A stretch of 64,000 nt of DNA, from NCBI RefSeq assembly GCF_004803895.1, contig NZ_CP021978.1, forward strand, positions 4,340,001 to 4,404,000, given 5' to 3'. This DNA comes from Streptomyces hawaiiensis. Lineage in GTDB: Bacteria > Actinomycetota > Actinomycetes > Streptomycetales > Streptomycetaceae. Of the stretch, positions 1-7,863 are shown piece by piece (the stretch's first letter is position 1; each line of letters opens with the position of its first letter). A program made the position numbers and the translations under genes. The notes below the pieces were generated by a model. The model saw nothing but the letters and a program-made list of their open reading frames with translations. It had not been told where the DNA came from and made no database searches.

Positions 1-657
1 ACCCCGGTCGGCCTGCGTCCACAGCAGGAAGGCGAGCGCCAGCAGGGCGGTCACCAGTCCGACGCGCAGCGCCAGCTTCCGCGCCCGCTCCCGGATCTCG
101 CCGACGGTCTTGAGCCCGACGAACACCGTTCCGTGGAAGGTGAACAGCGCCAGCGTGACCAGACCGCCCAGCAGCGCGTACGGGTTGAGCAGGTCCAGGA
201 CGCCGCCCGCGTAGTTGAAGTCCTGGTCGATCTTCACGCCTCGCACGATGTTGCCGAAGGCCATGCCCCACAGGAAGGCGGGCAGCAGCGAGGCCCAGAA
301 GATCACCGTCTCCCAGTTGCGCTGCCAGTTCTCCTCCGGCCGCTTCACGCGGTACTCGAAGGCCACGCCCCGGAGGATCAGGCAGACCAGGATGAGCAGC
401 AGGGGGAGGTAGAAGCCCGAGAAGAGCGTTGCGTACCACTCGGGGAAGGCGGCGAAGGTCGCGCCGGCCGCCGAGAGCAGCCACACCTCGTTGCCGTCCC
501 AGACGGGGCCGATGGTGTTGATCAGCACCCGCTTCTCGGGCCGGTTGCGGGCGAGCAGCTTCGTGAGCACCCCGACCCCGAAGTCGAAGCCCTCCAGGAA
601 GAAGTAGCCGGTCCACAGGACGGCGATCAGGACGAACCAGACGTCGTGCAGTTCCAT
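1..657 (-). CDS. cydB: cytochrome bd ubiquinol oxidase subunit II (3' end outside window)
   Basis: The minus-strand reading frame starts with ATG at 657 (peptide MELHDVWFVLIAVLWTGYFF) and stays open to the window edge, so about the first 219 residues are visible and the C terminus is missing. The N terminus carries the hallmark transmembrane segment with LEGFDFGVG and the GPVWDGNEVWL motif of CydB. CydB is the smaller membrane subunit of the high-affinity terminal oxidase that reduces oxygen with quinol electrons. An AGGGAG ribosome binding site precedes the start and only 20 bases separate it from the cydA stop, so the two genes form an operon read leftward. Identification is secure; only the missing end cannot be checked. 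Confidence 0.96.
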   Translation of the reverse strand, partial: MELHDVWFVLIAVLWTGYFFLEGFDFGVGVLTKLLARNRPEKRVLINTIGPVWDGNEVWLLSAAGATFAAFPEWYATLFSGFYLPLLLILVCLILRGVAFEYRVKRPEENWQRNWETVIFWASLLPAFLWGMAFGNIVRGVKIDQDFNYAGGVLDLLNPYALLGGLVTLALFTFHGTVFVGLKTVGEIRERARKLALRVGLVTALLALAFLLWTQADRG

Positions 658-677
658 GACTGTGCAGCTCCCTCGGC

Positions 678-2186
678 CTAGTACGAGAAGGCCATCGGCT
701 TGTCGGCGTCACGGGAGTCGCCGCCGATCTTCGTGGGCGGGTTGAGGTCGGCCTCGGTGAGCTCCGGCGGGCCCGCCTTGACGTACTTGGCCAGCAGCTT
801 GACCTCGACGACGGCGAGGGTCGCGTACAGCGTGGTGAAGACGATCATCGAGGTGATGATCTCGGCCTGGGACACACCGGGGGAGACCGCGTCACGCGTC
901 TGGAACAGGCCGTAGACAACCCACGGCTGGCGGCCCATCTCGGTGAAGATCCAGCCCCAGGAGCTGGCGATCAGCGGGAAGCCCAGGGTGAGGATCGCGA
1001 TGCGCCAGTACCACTTGGTGAGGGTCGGGCCGAGCGCCTTCTTCGGCAGCAGCACGAGGTGCGGCACCTCGTCGTCGCCCACCCTCAGGTGCTGCGGCAG
1101 CATGAACTTCTTGCGGGTGAGCCACAGCCCGGCCAGGCCGATGGCGAACGACGTCATGCCGAAGCCGATCATCCACCGGAAGCCCCAGTAGGCGACGGGG
1201 ATGTTGGGCCGGTAGTCACCGGGCCCGTACTTCTCCTGCTCGGCCTTGTTGATGTCGTTGATGCCGGGCACGTACGAGGTGAAGTCGTCCTTCGCCAGGA
1301 AGGACAGCAGGCCGGGGATCTCGATGGCGACCTTGTTGTGGCCCTTGTCGACGTCGCCGACCGCGAAGACCGAGAAGGGAGCCGGCTTCTCGCCGTCCCA
1401 CAGCGCCTCGGCCGCAGCCATCTTCATCGGCTGCTGCTGGTACATGATCTTGCCGAGGACGTCGCCGCTGATCGCGGTGAGGAGGCCGCCGATGACGACA
1501 GTGACGAGGCCCAGCCGCAGCGAGGTCTTCATCACGGGGATGTGCTTCTTGCGGACCAGGTGGAAGGCGGCGATGCCGACCATGAAGGCCCCGCCGGTCA
1601 GGAAGGCCGCGGTGAGCGTGTGGAAGACCTGGGCGAGCGCGGTGTTCTGGGTCAGAACCAGCCAGAAGTCCGTGAGCTCGGCCCGGCCCTTCGCCTCGTT
1701 GATCCGGTAGCCGACCGGGTGCTGCATCCAGGAGTTGGCCGCGAGGATGAAGTAGGCCGACAGGATCGTGCCGATCGAGACCATCCATATACACGCCAGG
1801 TGGATCTTCTTCGGCAGCTTGTCCCAGCCGAAGATCCACAGGCCGATGAAGGTCGACTCGAAGAAGAAGGCGATCAGAGCCTCGAAGGCCAGCGGCGCAC
1901 CGAAGACGTCACCGACGAAGCGTGAGTAGTCCGACCAGTTCATGCCGAACTGGAACTCCTGCACGATGCCGGTGACCACGCCCATCGCGATGTTGATCAG
2001 GAAGAGCTTGCCCCAGAACTTGGTCGCCTGGAGGTACTTCTCCTTCTCCGTGCGCACCCAGGCGGTCTGCAGACCGGCGGTGAGCGCGGCCAGCGAGATC
2101 GTCAGGGGGACGAACAGAAAGTGGTAGACGGTGGTGATGCCGAACTGCCATCGCGCCAGGGTCTCCGGCGCCAAAGCCAGGTCCAC
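678..2186 (-). CDS. cydA: cytochrome bd ubiquinol oxidase subunit I
   Basis: A 502-residue multi-pass membrane protein and the haem-bearing subunit of cytochrome bd oxidase, which works in the cytoplasmic membrane at low oxygen. His22 (in TTVYHFLF) corresponds to the His19 haem ligand of the E. coli protein, and His189 (in AQVFHTLT) to the second conserved His. The FFFESTFIGLW segment carries the conserved acidic residue of the proton/haem region and the GRQPW motif is near residue 420. The periplasmic Q-loop is of the short type, as usual in actinobacteria. The start is GTG at 2186, preceded by AAGGAG seven bases upstream. A Rex-type operator sits about 20-45 bases upstream, implying redox (NADH/NAD+) control of cydAB. 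Confidence 0.97.
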   Translation of the reverse strand: MDLALAPETLARWQFGITTVYHFLFVPLTISLAALTAGLQTAWVRTEKEKYLQATKFWGKLFLINIAMGVVTGIVQEFQFGMNWSDYSRFVGDVFGAPLAFEALIAFFFESTFIGLWIFGWDKLPKKIHLACIWMVSIGTILSAYFILAANSWMQHPVGYRINEAKGRAELTDFWLVLTQNTALAQVFHTLTAAFLTGGAFMVGIAAFHLVRKKHIPVMKTSLRLGLVTVVIGGLLTAISGDVLGKIMYQQQPMKMAAAEALWDGEKPAPFSVFAVGDVDKGHNKVAIEIPGLLSFLAKDDFTSYVPGINDINKAEQEKYGPGDYRPNIPVAYWGFRWMIGFGMTSFAIGLAGLWLTRKKFMLPQHLRVGDDEVPHLVLLPKKALGPTLTKWYWRIAILTLGFPLIASSWGWIFTEMGRQPWVVYGLFQTRDAVSPGVSQAEIITSMIVFTTLYATLAVVEVKLLAKYVKAGPPELTEADLNPPTKIGGDSRDADKPMAFSY

Positions 2187-2206
2187 GTCGCCGCTCCTTA
2201 CCTACG

Positions 2207-2232
2207 CTTGTGAAAGCGTTCACATTCACAAG
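2207..2232. promoter_or_regulatory. Rex-type redox operator upstream of cydA
   Basis: On the minus strand this reads TGTGAACGCTTTCACA, with an outer 8-base inverted repeat (CTTGTGAA / TTCACAAG). The streptomycete Rex operator consensus is TGTGAAC-N-TTCACA-like, and cydA is a classical Rex target in S. coelicolor. Here the site lies 21-46 bases upstream of the cydA GTG, where a bound repressor would block transcription until NADH rises under oxygen limitation. The match is seen directly; Rex binding is inferred from the family. rex itself is not in this window. Confidence 0.85.
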
Positions 2233-2310
2233 CCATTATGCAGCACGGACTTTCGAGGCCTGGAGGGGGTCCCCTGTCTCCCCCGTCACAGTCAGCCCCT
2301 TGGCCCGAAC

Positions 2311-2327
2311 TTCAACATATTGTTGAA
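2311..2327. promoter_or_regulatory. 17-bp palindrome upstream of cyclophilin-like gene
   Basis: TTCAACATATTGTTGAA has perfect 7-base arms (TTCAACA/TGTTGAA) around a three-base centre and ends 8 bases before the ATG at 2336. It lies in an AT-rich patch that contrasts with its surroundings. The form resembles operators of GntR-family repressors, but no such regulator is adjacent. Operator function is inferred only from symmetry and position. Confidence 0.5.
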
Positions 2328-2335
2328 TCAACGGC

Positions 2336-2728
2336 ATGCAGACACCGACATCGCTACAGATACGGATCTCCTGGCCCGCGGGCCATCTCACCGCGTCGCT
2401 CGACGACACCCCGACCAGCCGGGCCCTCGCCGAGGCGCTGCCCCTCGTCTCGACAGCGCGCACCTGGGGCGAGGAGGTGTACTTCGACACAGGAGTGTCG
2501 GTTTCACGTGAAACAGGCGCCCGGGAAGTCGTCGAGGCAGGCACCGTCGCCTTCTGGACCGACGGCGACGCTCTCGCCCTCCCCTACGGACCTACGCCGA
2601 TCTCACAGGGCGACGAGTGCCGCCTCGCCGGCCCGTGCAACGTCCTGGGCCGCCTCGACGGCGACCCCGGCCTGCTCGCGACCGTGCGGGACGGCGACCC
2701 CGTACGCGTGGAACTCGTGGATGCCTGA
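2336..2728 (+). CDS. cyclophilin-like fold protein
   Basis: A 130-residue soluble protein without signal peptide. Its pattern (I-x-I-S-W near the N terminus, TWGEEVYFDTGV, a central W, FWTDGDALALPYGPTPIS) matches the small cyclophilin-like beta-barrel family typified by TM1367 (formerly DUF369). The family has no established peptidyl-prolyl isomerase activity and its substrate is unknown. An exact parS site (2501-2514) lies in frame and encodes the peptide VSRET, so this coding sequence doubles as a ParB-loading site. No clear ribosome binding site precedes the ATG, and a start at a downstream codon cannot be excluded. The gene is convergent with hisC, with only 16 bases between them. Confidence 0.75.
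   Translation: MQTPTSLQIRISWPAGHLTASLDDTPTSRALAEALPLVSTARTWGEEVYFDTGVSVSRETGAREVVEAGTVAFWTDGDALALPYGPTPISQGDECRLAGPCNVLGRLDGDPGLLATVRDGDPVRVELVDA
2501..2514. other. parS: parS site, exact, inside a coding sequence
   Basis: GTTTCACGTGAAAC, the exact streptomycete ParB-binding palindrome, about 60 kb from the dnaA start. It lies in frame within the cyclophilin-like gene. Confidence 0.9.
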
Positions 2729-2744
2729 CCTGGCTCGCGGGGCC

Positions 2745-3824
2745 CTAGAGCTCCTTGCGGAACCCTTCCGACACCTTCAGGAAGATGTCGTTCGCCTCGG
2801 CCTCCCCGACCGTCACCCGCACACCCTCGCCCGGGAACGGCCGGATCACCACCCCCGCCTGCTCGCACGCCTGCGCGAACGCGACCGTGCGCTCCCCCAG
2901 CCGCAGCCACACGAAGTTGGCCTGAGTCTCGGGCACCGTCCAGCCCTGAGAGCGCAGCCCGTCGACCACACGGGTGCGCTCACACACCAGCGAGCCGACC
3001 CGGCCGAACAGTTCGTCCTCGGCCCGCAGTGAGGCGATCGCCGCCTCCTGCGCGAGCTGGCTCACGCCGAACGGCACCGCCGTCTTGCGCAGCGCCGCAG
3101 CCACCGGCTCGTGGGCGATGGCGAAACCGACACGCAGGCCGGCGAGGCCGTACGCCTTCGAGAAGGTCCGCAGGACACAGACGTTGGGCCGGTCGCGGTA
3201 GATCTCGACGCCGTCCGGCACCTCGAGATCGCGAATGAACTCGCGGTAGGCCTCGTCGAGGACCACCAGCACATCACCCGGGACCCGGTCCAGGAAACGC
3301 TCCAGCTCCGCCCGCCGCACCACCGTGCCGGTCGGGTTGTTGGGGTTGCAGACGAAGATCAGCCGCGTCCGGTCGGTGATCGCGTCGGCCATCGCGTCGA
3401 GGTCGTGCACATCCCCGGGCGTCAGCGGCACCTGGACCGACGTCGCGCCGCTGATCTGCGTGATGATCGGGTACGCCTCGAACGACCGCCAGGCGTAGAT
3501 CACCTCGTCGCCCGGGCCGGAGGTGGCCTGGATCAGCTGCTGGGCGACACCGACCGAACCGGTACCGGTGGCCAGGTGGGAGAGAGGCACGCCGAACCGC
3601 TCGGACAGCTCGTTCATCAGCGCCGTACAGGCCATGTCCGGGTAGCGGTTGAAGTTGCAGGCCGCCGCCGTCACGGTCTCCATCACGCCCGGCAGGGGCG
3701 GATAGGGGTTCTCGTTGGAGGACAGCTTGTAGGCCACCGGACCACCTGCCGCGGCGGGCTTGCCCGGCTTGTAGGTGGGGATCCCCTCCAGCTCGGCGCG
3801 CAGCTTGGGGCTCGTCTCGCTCAC
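2745..3824 (-). CDS. hisC: histidinol-phosphate/aromatic aminotransferase (HisC-type)
   Basis: A 359-residue fold-type I PLP aminotransferase. It shows the substrate-side SSNENPYPP motif (35-43), NPNNPTG (160-166), an Asp of the PLP pyridine contact in VVLDEAY (about 190), the Schiff-base lysine K223 in TFSKAYGLAGLRVG, and the C-terminal phosphate-binding RPFPGEGVRV. It transfers an amino group between glutamate and histidinol phosphate or an aromatic keto acid. It is not in a histidine operon, so the aromatic role (phenylalanine aminotransferase, pat/hisC2) is at least as likely. I chose the GTG at 3824 because GAGGAGG lies seven bases upstream; the longer frame to 3875 has no such site. Confidence 0.88.
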   Translation of the reverse strand: MSETSPKLRAELEGIPTYKPGKPAAAGGPVAYKLSSNENPYPPLPGVMETVTAAACNFNRYPDMACTALMNELSERFGVPLSHLATGTGSVGVAQQLIQATSGPGDEVIYAWRSFEAYPIITQISGATSVQVPLTPGDVHDLDAMADAITDRTRLIFVCNPNNPTGTVVRRAELERFLDRVPGDVLVVLDEAYREFIRDLEVPDGVEIYRDRPNVCVLRTFSKAYGLAGLRVGFAIAHEPVAAALRKTAVPFGVSQLAQEAAIASLRAEDELFGRVGSLVCERTRVVDGLRSQGWTVPETQANFVWLRLGERTVAFAQACEQAGVVIRPFPGEGVRVTVGEAEANDIFLKVSEGFRKEL

Positions 3825-4255
3825 CGCAGTCCTCCTCGTGAAGACCGGCGGCCCATGACCGCCGCCGACATCCAATACTCCTCACCCTATGAGGATTCGG
3901 CGTCGCTGCGTATAGCCACGGCCAAGCGGCCGGCCTCGGCCTCGCGGGTCCCACCGGCATCAGGGGCATCACCTCACCAAGGCGTACGAATCCGGGGGCG
4001 CGCCGCACATATATCTATGCGCCGGTGGTGCACGCCGTGGCGCGCATCCCCCGTGCAGGTGAGTTGAGACCTCTTCGCAACATCGGCCACTTGGCAGGCC
4101 CGTGCGCGCCGACACGACACGTACTGCCACGAGAGCGCTCAACACCCTTGTTTTCCAAAGTAATTGAGGTTGAATGATCATGCAGAAACGTGCCTGTCAA
4201 CGCGTGCATATGCGTCCGCACTACCCCACCGCATGAGCCCTACTATCGGCTCGCC
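3825..4255. other. intergenic region between hisC and the LacI-type gene
   Basis: 431 bases between divergent genes. It is less GC-rich around 4140-4200 and should hold both promoters. I see a TACTAT -10 at 4241-4246 for the rightward gene, but no tRNA, terminator hairpin or convincing small gene. Confidence 0.6.
4241..4246 (+). promoter_or_regulatory. -10 element of a leaderless LacI-type gene
   Basis: TACTAT lies ten bases before the ATG at 4256. A transcript starting 6-10 bases downstream would begin at or next to the start codon, which explains the absence of a ribosome binding site. Confidence 0.55.
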
Positions 4256-5368
4256 ATGACAGCAGCAGGGAAGCACCAGGTGAGCCGCGCGGAAACCTCA
4301 CGGCGAGGCAGTCGGCCGAGTCGGGCCGGAATCAGAGACGTGGCCGCCGCCGCCGGAGTCTCCATCACGACCGTCTCCGACGCCCTCAACGGCAAGGGGC
4401 GGCTTCCGGACGCCACCCGGCGCCATGTCCGGGAAGTCGCCGACCGGCTGGGCTACCGGCCCTCGGCCGCGGCCCGGACCCTCCGTACCGGCAAGTCGGG
4501 ACTCATCGGCCTGACCGTGACCACGTACGGGGATGAACCTTTCACCTTCACGGAGTTCGCGTACTTCGCGGAGATGGCCCGGGCCGCCACGTCCGCCGCG
4601 CTCGCCCGCGGCTACGCCCTCGTCATCCTCCCGGCGACCTCCCGCCACGACGTGTGGTCGAACGTCGCCCTGGACGGCACGGTCGTCATCGACCCCTCCG
4701 ACCAGGACCCGGTCGTCAGCGAACTCGTCCGGCAGGGTCTGCCGGTCGTCTCCGACGGCCGACCGGCCGGTGCGCTGCCGGTCACGGCCTGGGTCGACAA
4801 CGACCACGAAGCCGCCGTCCTCGGCATCCTCGAGCACCTGGCCGACGCCGGCGCCCGCCGCATCGGCCTGCTGACAGGCACGACGACGGACACGTACACC
4901 CACCTGTCGACCACCGCGTACCTGCGCTGGTGCGAGCGCGTGGGCCAGGATCCGGTGTACGAGTCCTACCCGGCGCACGATCCCTGCGCGGGCGCCGTGG
5001 CCGCCGACCGGCTCCTCGCCCGGCCCGACCGGCCCGACGCGGTCTACGGACTGTTCGACCCGAACGGCACCGACCTGCTCGCCGCCGCTCGCCGCTACGG
5101 CCTGCGCGTCCCCGACGACCTGCTGCTGGTCTGCTGCAGCGAGTCCACGGTGTACGCCAACACCGAGCCGCCCGTCACCACGCTCTCCCTGAAGCCGCGC
5201 CGCATCGGCACGGCGGTGGTTCAGCTCCTCATCGACGCCATCGAGGGAGTGGAATCCGACCGACCGGTGGAGCAGGTGATACCGACGGAGCTGATCGTGC
5301 GTACCTCGTCCCAGCGACGCCCGCCGCGCACGACGGTCAGCCCGCCGCGCTCACCCGAGGAGAGTTAA
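4256..5368 (+). CDS. LacI-family transcriptional regulator
   Basis: A 370-residue cytoplasmic repressor. The N-terminal helix-turn-helix occupies about residues 25-70 (IRDVAAAAGVSITTVSDALN, then the hinge-helix ADRLGYRPSAAARTLRTG). The rest is a periplasmic-binding-protein-like effector domain of the GalR/LacI type. The effector is not predictable from sequence. The ATG at 4256 is preferred over an in-frame upstream ATG at 4190 because a -10-like TACTAT sits ten bases before it and the family homology starts after it. It is divergent from hisC and followed 292 bases later by a phosphatase gene, with no catabolic cluster nearby, so the target genes are unclear. Confidence 0.88.
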   Translation: MTAAGKHQVSRAETSRRGSRPSRAGIRDVAAAAGVSITTVSDALNGKGRLPDATRRHVREVADRLGYRPSAAARTLRTGKSGLIGLTVTTYGDEPFTFTEFAYFAEMARAATSAALARGYALVILPATSRHDVWSNVALDGTVVIDPSDQDPVVSELVRQGLPVVSDGRPAGALPVTAWVDNDHEAAVLGILEHLADAGARRIGLLTGTTTDTYTHLSTTAYLRWCERVGQDPVYESYPAHDPCAGAVAADRLLARPDRPDAVYGLFDPNGTDLLAAARRYGLRVPDDLLLVCCSESTVYANTEPPVTTLSLKPRRIGTAVVQLLIDAIEGVESDRPVEQVIPTELIVRTSSQRRPPRTTVSPPRSPEES

Positions 5369-5660
5369 GTCCGCCCCCGGGTAAAGGGAAGGTCGCCCTC
5401 CTGGGGAGAAACAGGGCCGGTCCCCCGGAGGGAAGGGATCGTTCTCGCGAAGAGCAGAAGAGCGAGGACGGTCACACGGTGGTCAAAGCCCGGCTCAATC
5501 GGGGCGAAAGCCGCGGTGAACTGGAGTCTTGCTCTGATTCACCACCCCTGGGTCATCACATGGCGCGATCCGCATTCCTATGATGGGCCCACGACACCCG
5601 CGGGCCGCTACGACCAGGCAGTCCGATGCGGTGCAACGCGGCGCGATGGTGGAGGGGTCG

Positions 5661-6737
5661 ATGACTCAGGGGGCCGGTCAGGGACCCGAGGTGGAGCGGA
5701 CGGCGACGTTGCGCGACTTCCGGGTGCCCGCGTACGTCCATGAGACCGGTCCGTACGTCCACAGCGGCCACCCCGGTGATGTCGCCCCGCCGCCCGAGGA
5801 GGCCTACCCCGAGGGGTACACGCCGACCCAGCGCGACCTTCCCGTCGTCAACCGGGGCGACACTGTCCAGGTGACCGTGGACCCCGAGACCGCCGCCGCC
5901 CCGCAGGCCACCACCGGGCAGGGCCCGCTGTACGTCGTGGGCGACGTGCACGGCTACCTCGACCAGCTGGTGTCGGCCCTCCAGGACAAGGGCCTGCTCG
6001 ACGCCGCCGGAAACTGGTGCGCGGGCACCGCCCGGCTGTGGTTCCTCGGCGACTTCACCGACCGCGGCCCGGACGGCATCGGCGTCATCGACCTGGTGAT
6101 GCGGCTGTCCGCCGAGGCCGCCGCGGCCGGCGGCTACTGCAAGGCGCTCATGGGCAACCACGAGCTGCTGCTGCTGGGTGCGAAGCGGTTCGGCGACACC
6201 CCCGTCAACTCCGGCGCGGGCACCGCCACCTTCCAGGCGGCCTGGCTGCTCAACGGCGGCCAGAAGACCGACATGGACCGCCTCCAGGACCACCACCTGC
6301 AGTGGATGTCGCGCCTGGACGCCGTCGAGGAGGTCGACGGCCACCTGCTCGTCCACTCCGACACCACCGCCTACCTCGACTACGGCCGCTCCATCGAAGA
6401 GGTCAACGACACCGTCCGCGAGACGATCACGCGCAACGACGCGGACGAGGTCTGGGACCTGTTCCGCAAGTTCACCAAGCGGTTCTCCTTCCGCGACGAG
6501 GGCGGCGCGGACGCCGTGCGCTCCCTGCTCGATACGTACGGGGGCGCCCGCATCGTTCACGGGCACAGCCCGATTCCTTATCTGCTGGGCGAGGCCGGCT
6601 CCGAGGACGACGAGGACAACCGCGACCCCGTGATCGAGGGACCGCACGTCTACGCCGACGGACTCGCCATCGCGATGGACGGCGGCGTGACCATGGCCGG
6701 AAAGCTGCTGGTCCAGCAACTACCGCTGGATACATGA
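5661..6737 (+). CDS. PPP-family metallophosphatase (Ser/Thr phosphatase-like)
   Basis: A 358-residue soluble protein with the ordered dimetal motifs of the calcineurin-like PPP superfamily: GDVHG (94-98), GDFTDRG (130-136), GNHE (165-168), a His in LLVHSD, and HGHSPI near residue 300. This combination is that of bacterial phosphoprotein phosphatases rather than nucleases. The first 85 residues are a proline-rich, probably disordered extension. The ATG at 5661 follows GGAGGGG closely; in-frame ATGs at 5580 and 5646 are less well supported. Substrates are unknown. The 292-base upstream region contains TATGAT at 5579-5584, a candidate -10 element, and a GC-rich leader that may fold. Confidence 0.85.
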   Translation: MTQGAGQGPEVERTATLRDFRVPAYVHETGPYVHSGHPGDVAPPPEEAYPEGYTPTQRDLPVVNRGDTVQVTVDPETAAAPQATTGQGPLYVVGDVHGYLDQLVSALQDKGLLDAAGNWCAGTARLWFLGDFTDRGPDGIGVIDLVMRLSAEAAAAGGYCKALMGNHELLLLGAKRFGDTPVNSGAGTATFQAAWLLNGGQKTDMDRLQDHHLQWMSRLDAVEEVDGHLLVHSDTTAYLDYGRSIEEVNDTVRETITRNDADEVWDLFRKFTKRFSFRDEGGADAVRSLLDTYGGARIVHGHSPIPYLLGEAGSEDDEDNRDPVIEGPHVYADGLAIAMDGGVTMAGKLLVQQLPLDT

Positions 6738-6920
6738 ACATTCACCGGGCAGGCGTTCCCCTTCGGAGGACGGGGCCGGTGCGGGGTCAATTTCGGTAAA
6801 CCCCCTGTCACCGCATACCGTCACCGCTCTACCATCGGCTTATCCGTAGCAGGCTCCCCTCCGTTTCTGCCCGACGGCTCGTCAGCATGCCGAGCCCCAA
6901 GCCCTACGGAGCATCGGGGG

Positions 6921-7787
6921 ATGCACATGAACAGCGTTCCGCAGCACCTGCTGAGCGAGGACCGCCAGGAATACGAGCGGATCCTCGATGAGGCGCTGCG
7001 CTCCGCACCACACCGTCCCGAACTGGCCGCTGTCGGACAGCGGCTCAACGCCGAACAACTGCGCACCATGGCGCTGAACGCGACCGCGCTCATCACGGCG
7101 GCCGCGTCGACCGAGTACCAGCACTACGTCAAGGTCCGCGACGAACTGCGTCAACCGGCGTCGGCCGGCTCGCCGGCCGTGCGCGAGTCCGGTTCCGCCG
7201 AGCCGGGTACGGTCGCGTCGGGGATCGCCGCCACCATGGGAGGGGTCACCGAGACCGCCGGCGCGGGCGCCGTCGCCGTCGTCGCCGTCCTCGCACCCGT
7301 CCTGGCCGGAACCGCCGCGGCGATCTTCCTGCTCGTCGGCTACATCCTGCAGATGCTCGACCCGGAGCAGGGGTTCGCCCGGACCATGCTCACCACCGGC
7401 TGGGTGTTCGGCGCCGTGACCGCGGTCGCGATTCTCGTCGCCGCGGTGGGGCTGCTGCTCACGGCCCTGCGCAACAAGCCCACGGCCGAGGGCGGACCGT
7501 ACGGCGAGCTGCGGGGCGAGGTGGCCCAGGCCAAGGAGGCCTGGCACGAGGCCCTACTGGAACGCGGCATCCTGCCCTTCCTGCGGGAGGCCCTCGTCGA
7601 CCCCGGCGCGGCCGCCGCGCTGCACCACACGCCCTCGTCCACGCCGGTCAGCCGCATGCCGCACCTCGGCTACGGCCGCCCGGGGTTCACCAGCCCGGAC
7701 GACGGCGACCGTGGCTCACGCCCCAGCTTCAGCAGCCCGGACTACAGCAGCCCGGACTTCGGAGGACCGGAGCACCAGCCGGAGTAG
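6921..7787 (+). CDS. conserved membrane protein of unknown function
   Basis: A 288-residue protein I cannot assign to a named function. It has a soluble helical N-terminal part (1-110), two strongly hydrophobic segments at about 117-145 and 160-185, a charged helix, and a low-complexity C-terminal tail with short repeats of the type SSPDY/SSPDF (about 250-285) likely to be exposed and disordered. The start ATG follows GGGGG closely. The gene ends 76 bases before the convergent thiC stop, with a shared hairpin between them. Confidence 0.75.
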   Translation: MHMNSVPQHLLSEDRQEYERILDEALRSAPHRPELAAVGQRLNAEQLRTMALNATALITAAASTEYQHYVKVRDELRQPASAGSPAVRESGSAEPGTVASGIAATMGGVTETAGAGAVAVVAVLAPVLAGTAAAIFLLVGYILQMLDPEQGFARTMLTTGWVFGAVTAVAILVAAVGLLLTALRNKPTAEGGPYGELRGEVAQAKEAWHEALLERGILPFLREALVDPGAAAALHHTPSSTPVSRMPHLGYGRPGFTSPDDGDRGSRPSFSSPDYSSPDFGGPEHQPE

Positions 7788-7818
7788 CACCCGTCGGAGC
7801 CCGTCCAGCGGGCGGACC

Positions 7819-7853
7819 CACAGGCCGGGGGACCATCGACCCCCGGGCCTGTG
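7819..7853. terminator. hairpin terminator between convergent genes
   Basis: The arms CACAGGCC-GGGGG and CCCCCGGGCCTGTG pair with one bulged base. It is located between the membrane protein stop (7787) and the thiC stop (7864), so it could serve both strands. Confidence 0.65.
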
Positions 7854-7863
7854 CGCGGCCGGC

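Noticed and set aside
3969..4221. Short minus-strand frames between hisC and the LacI-type gene
   Set aside because: Cys/Arg-rich translations without start signals; probably promoter region.
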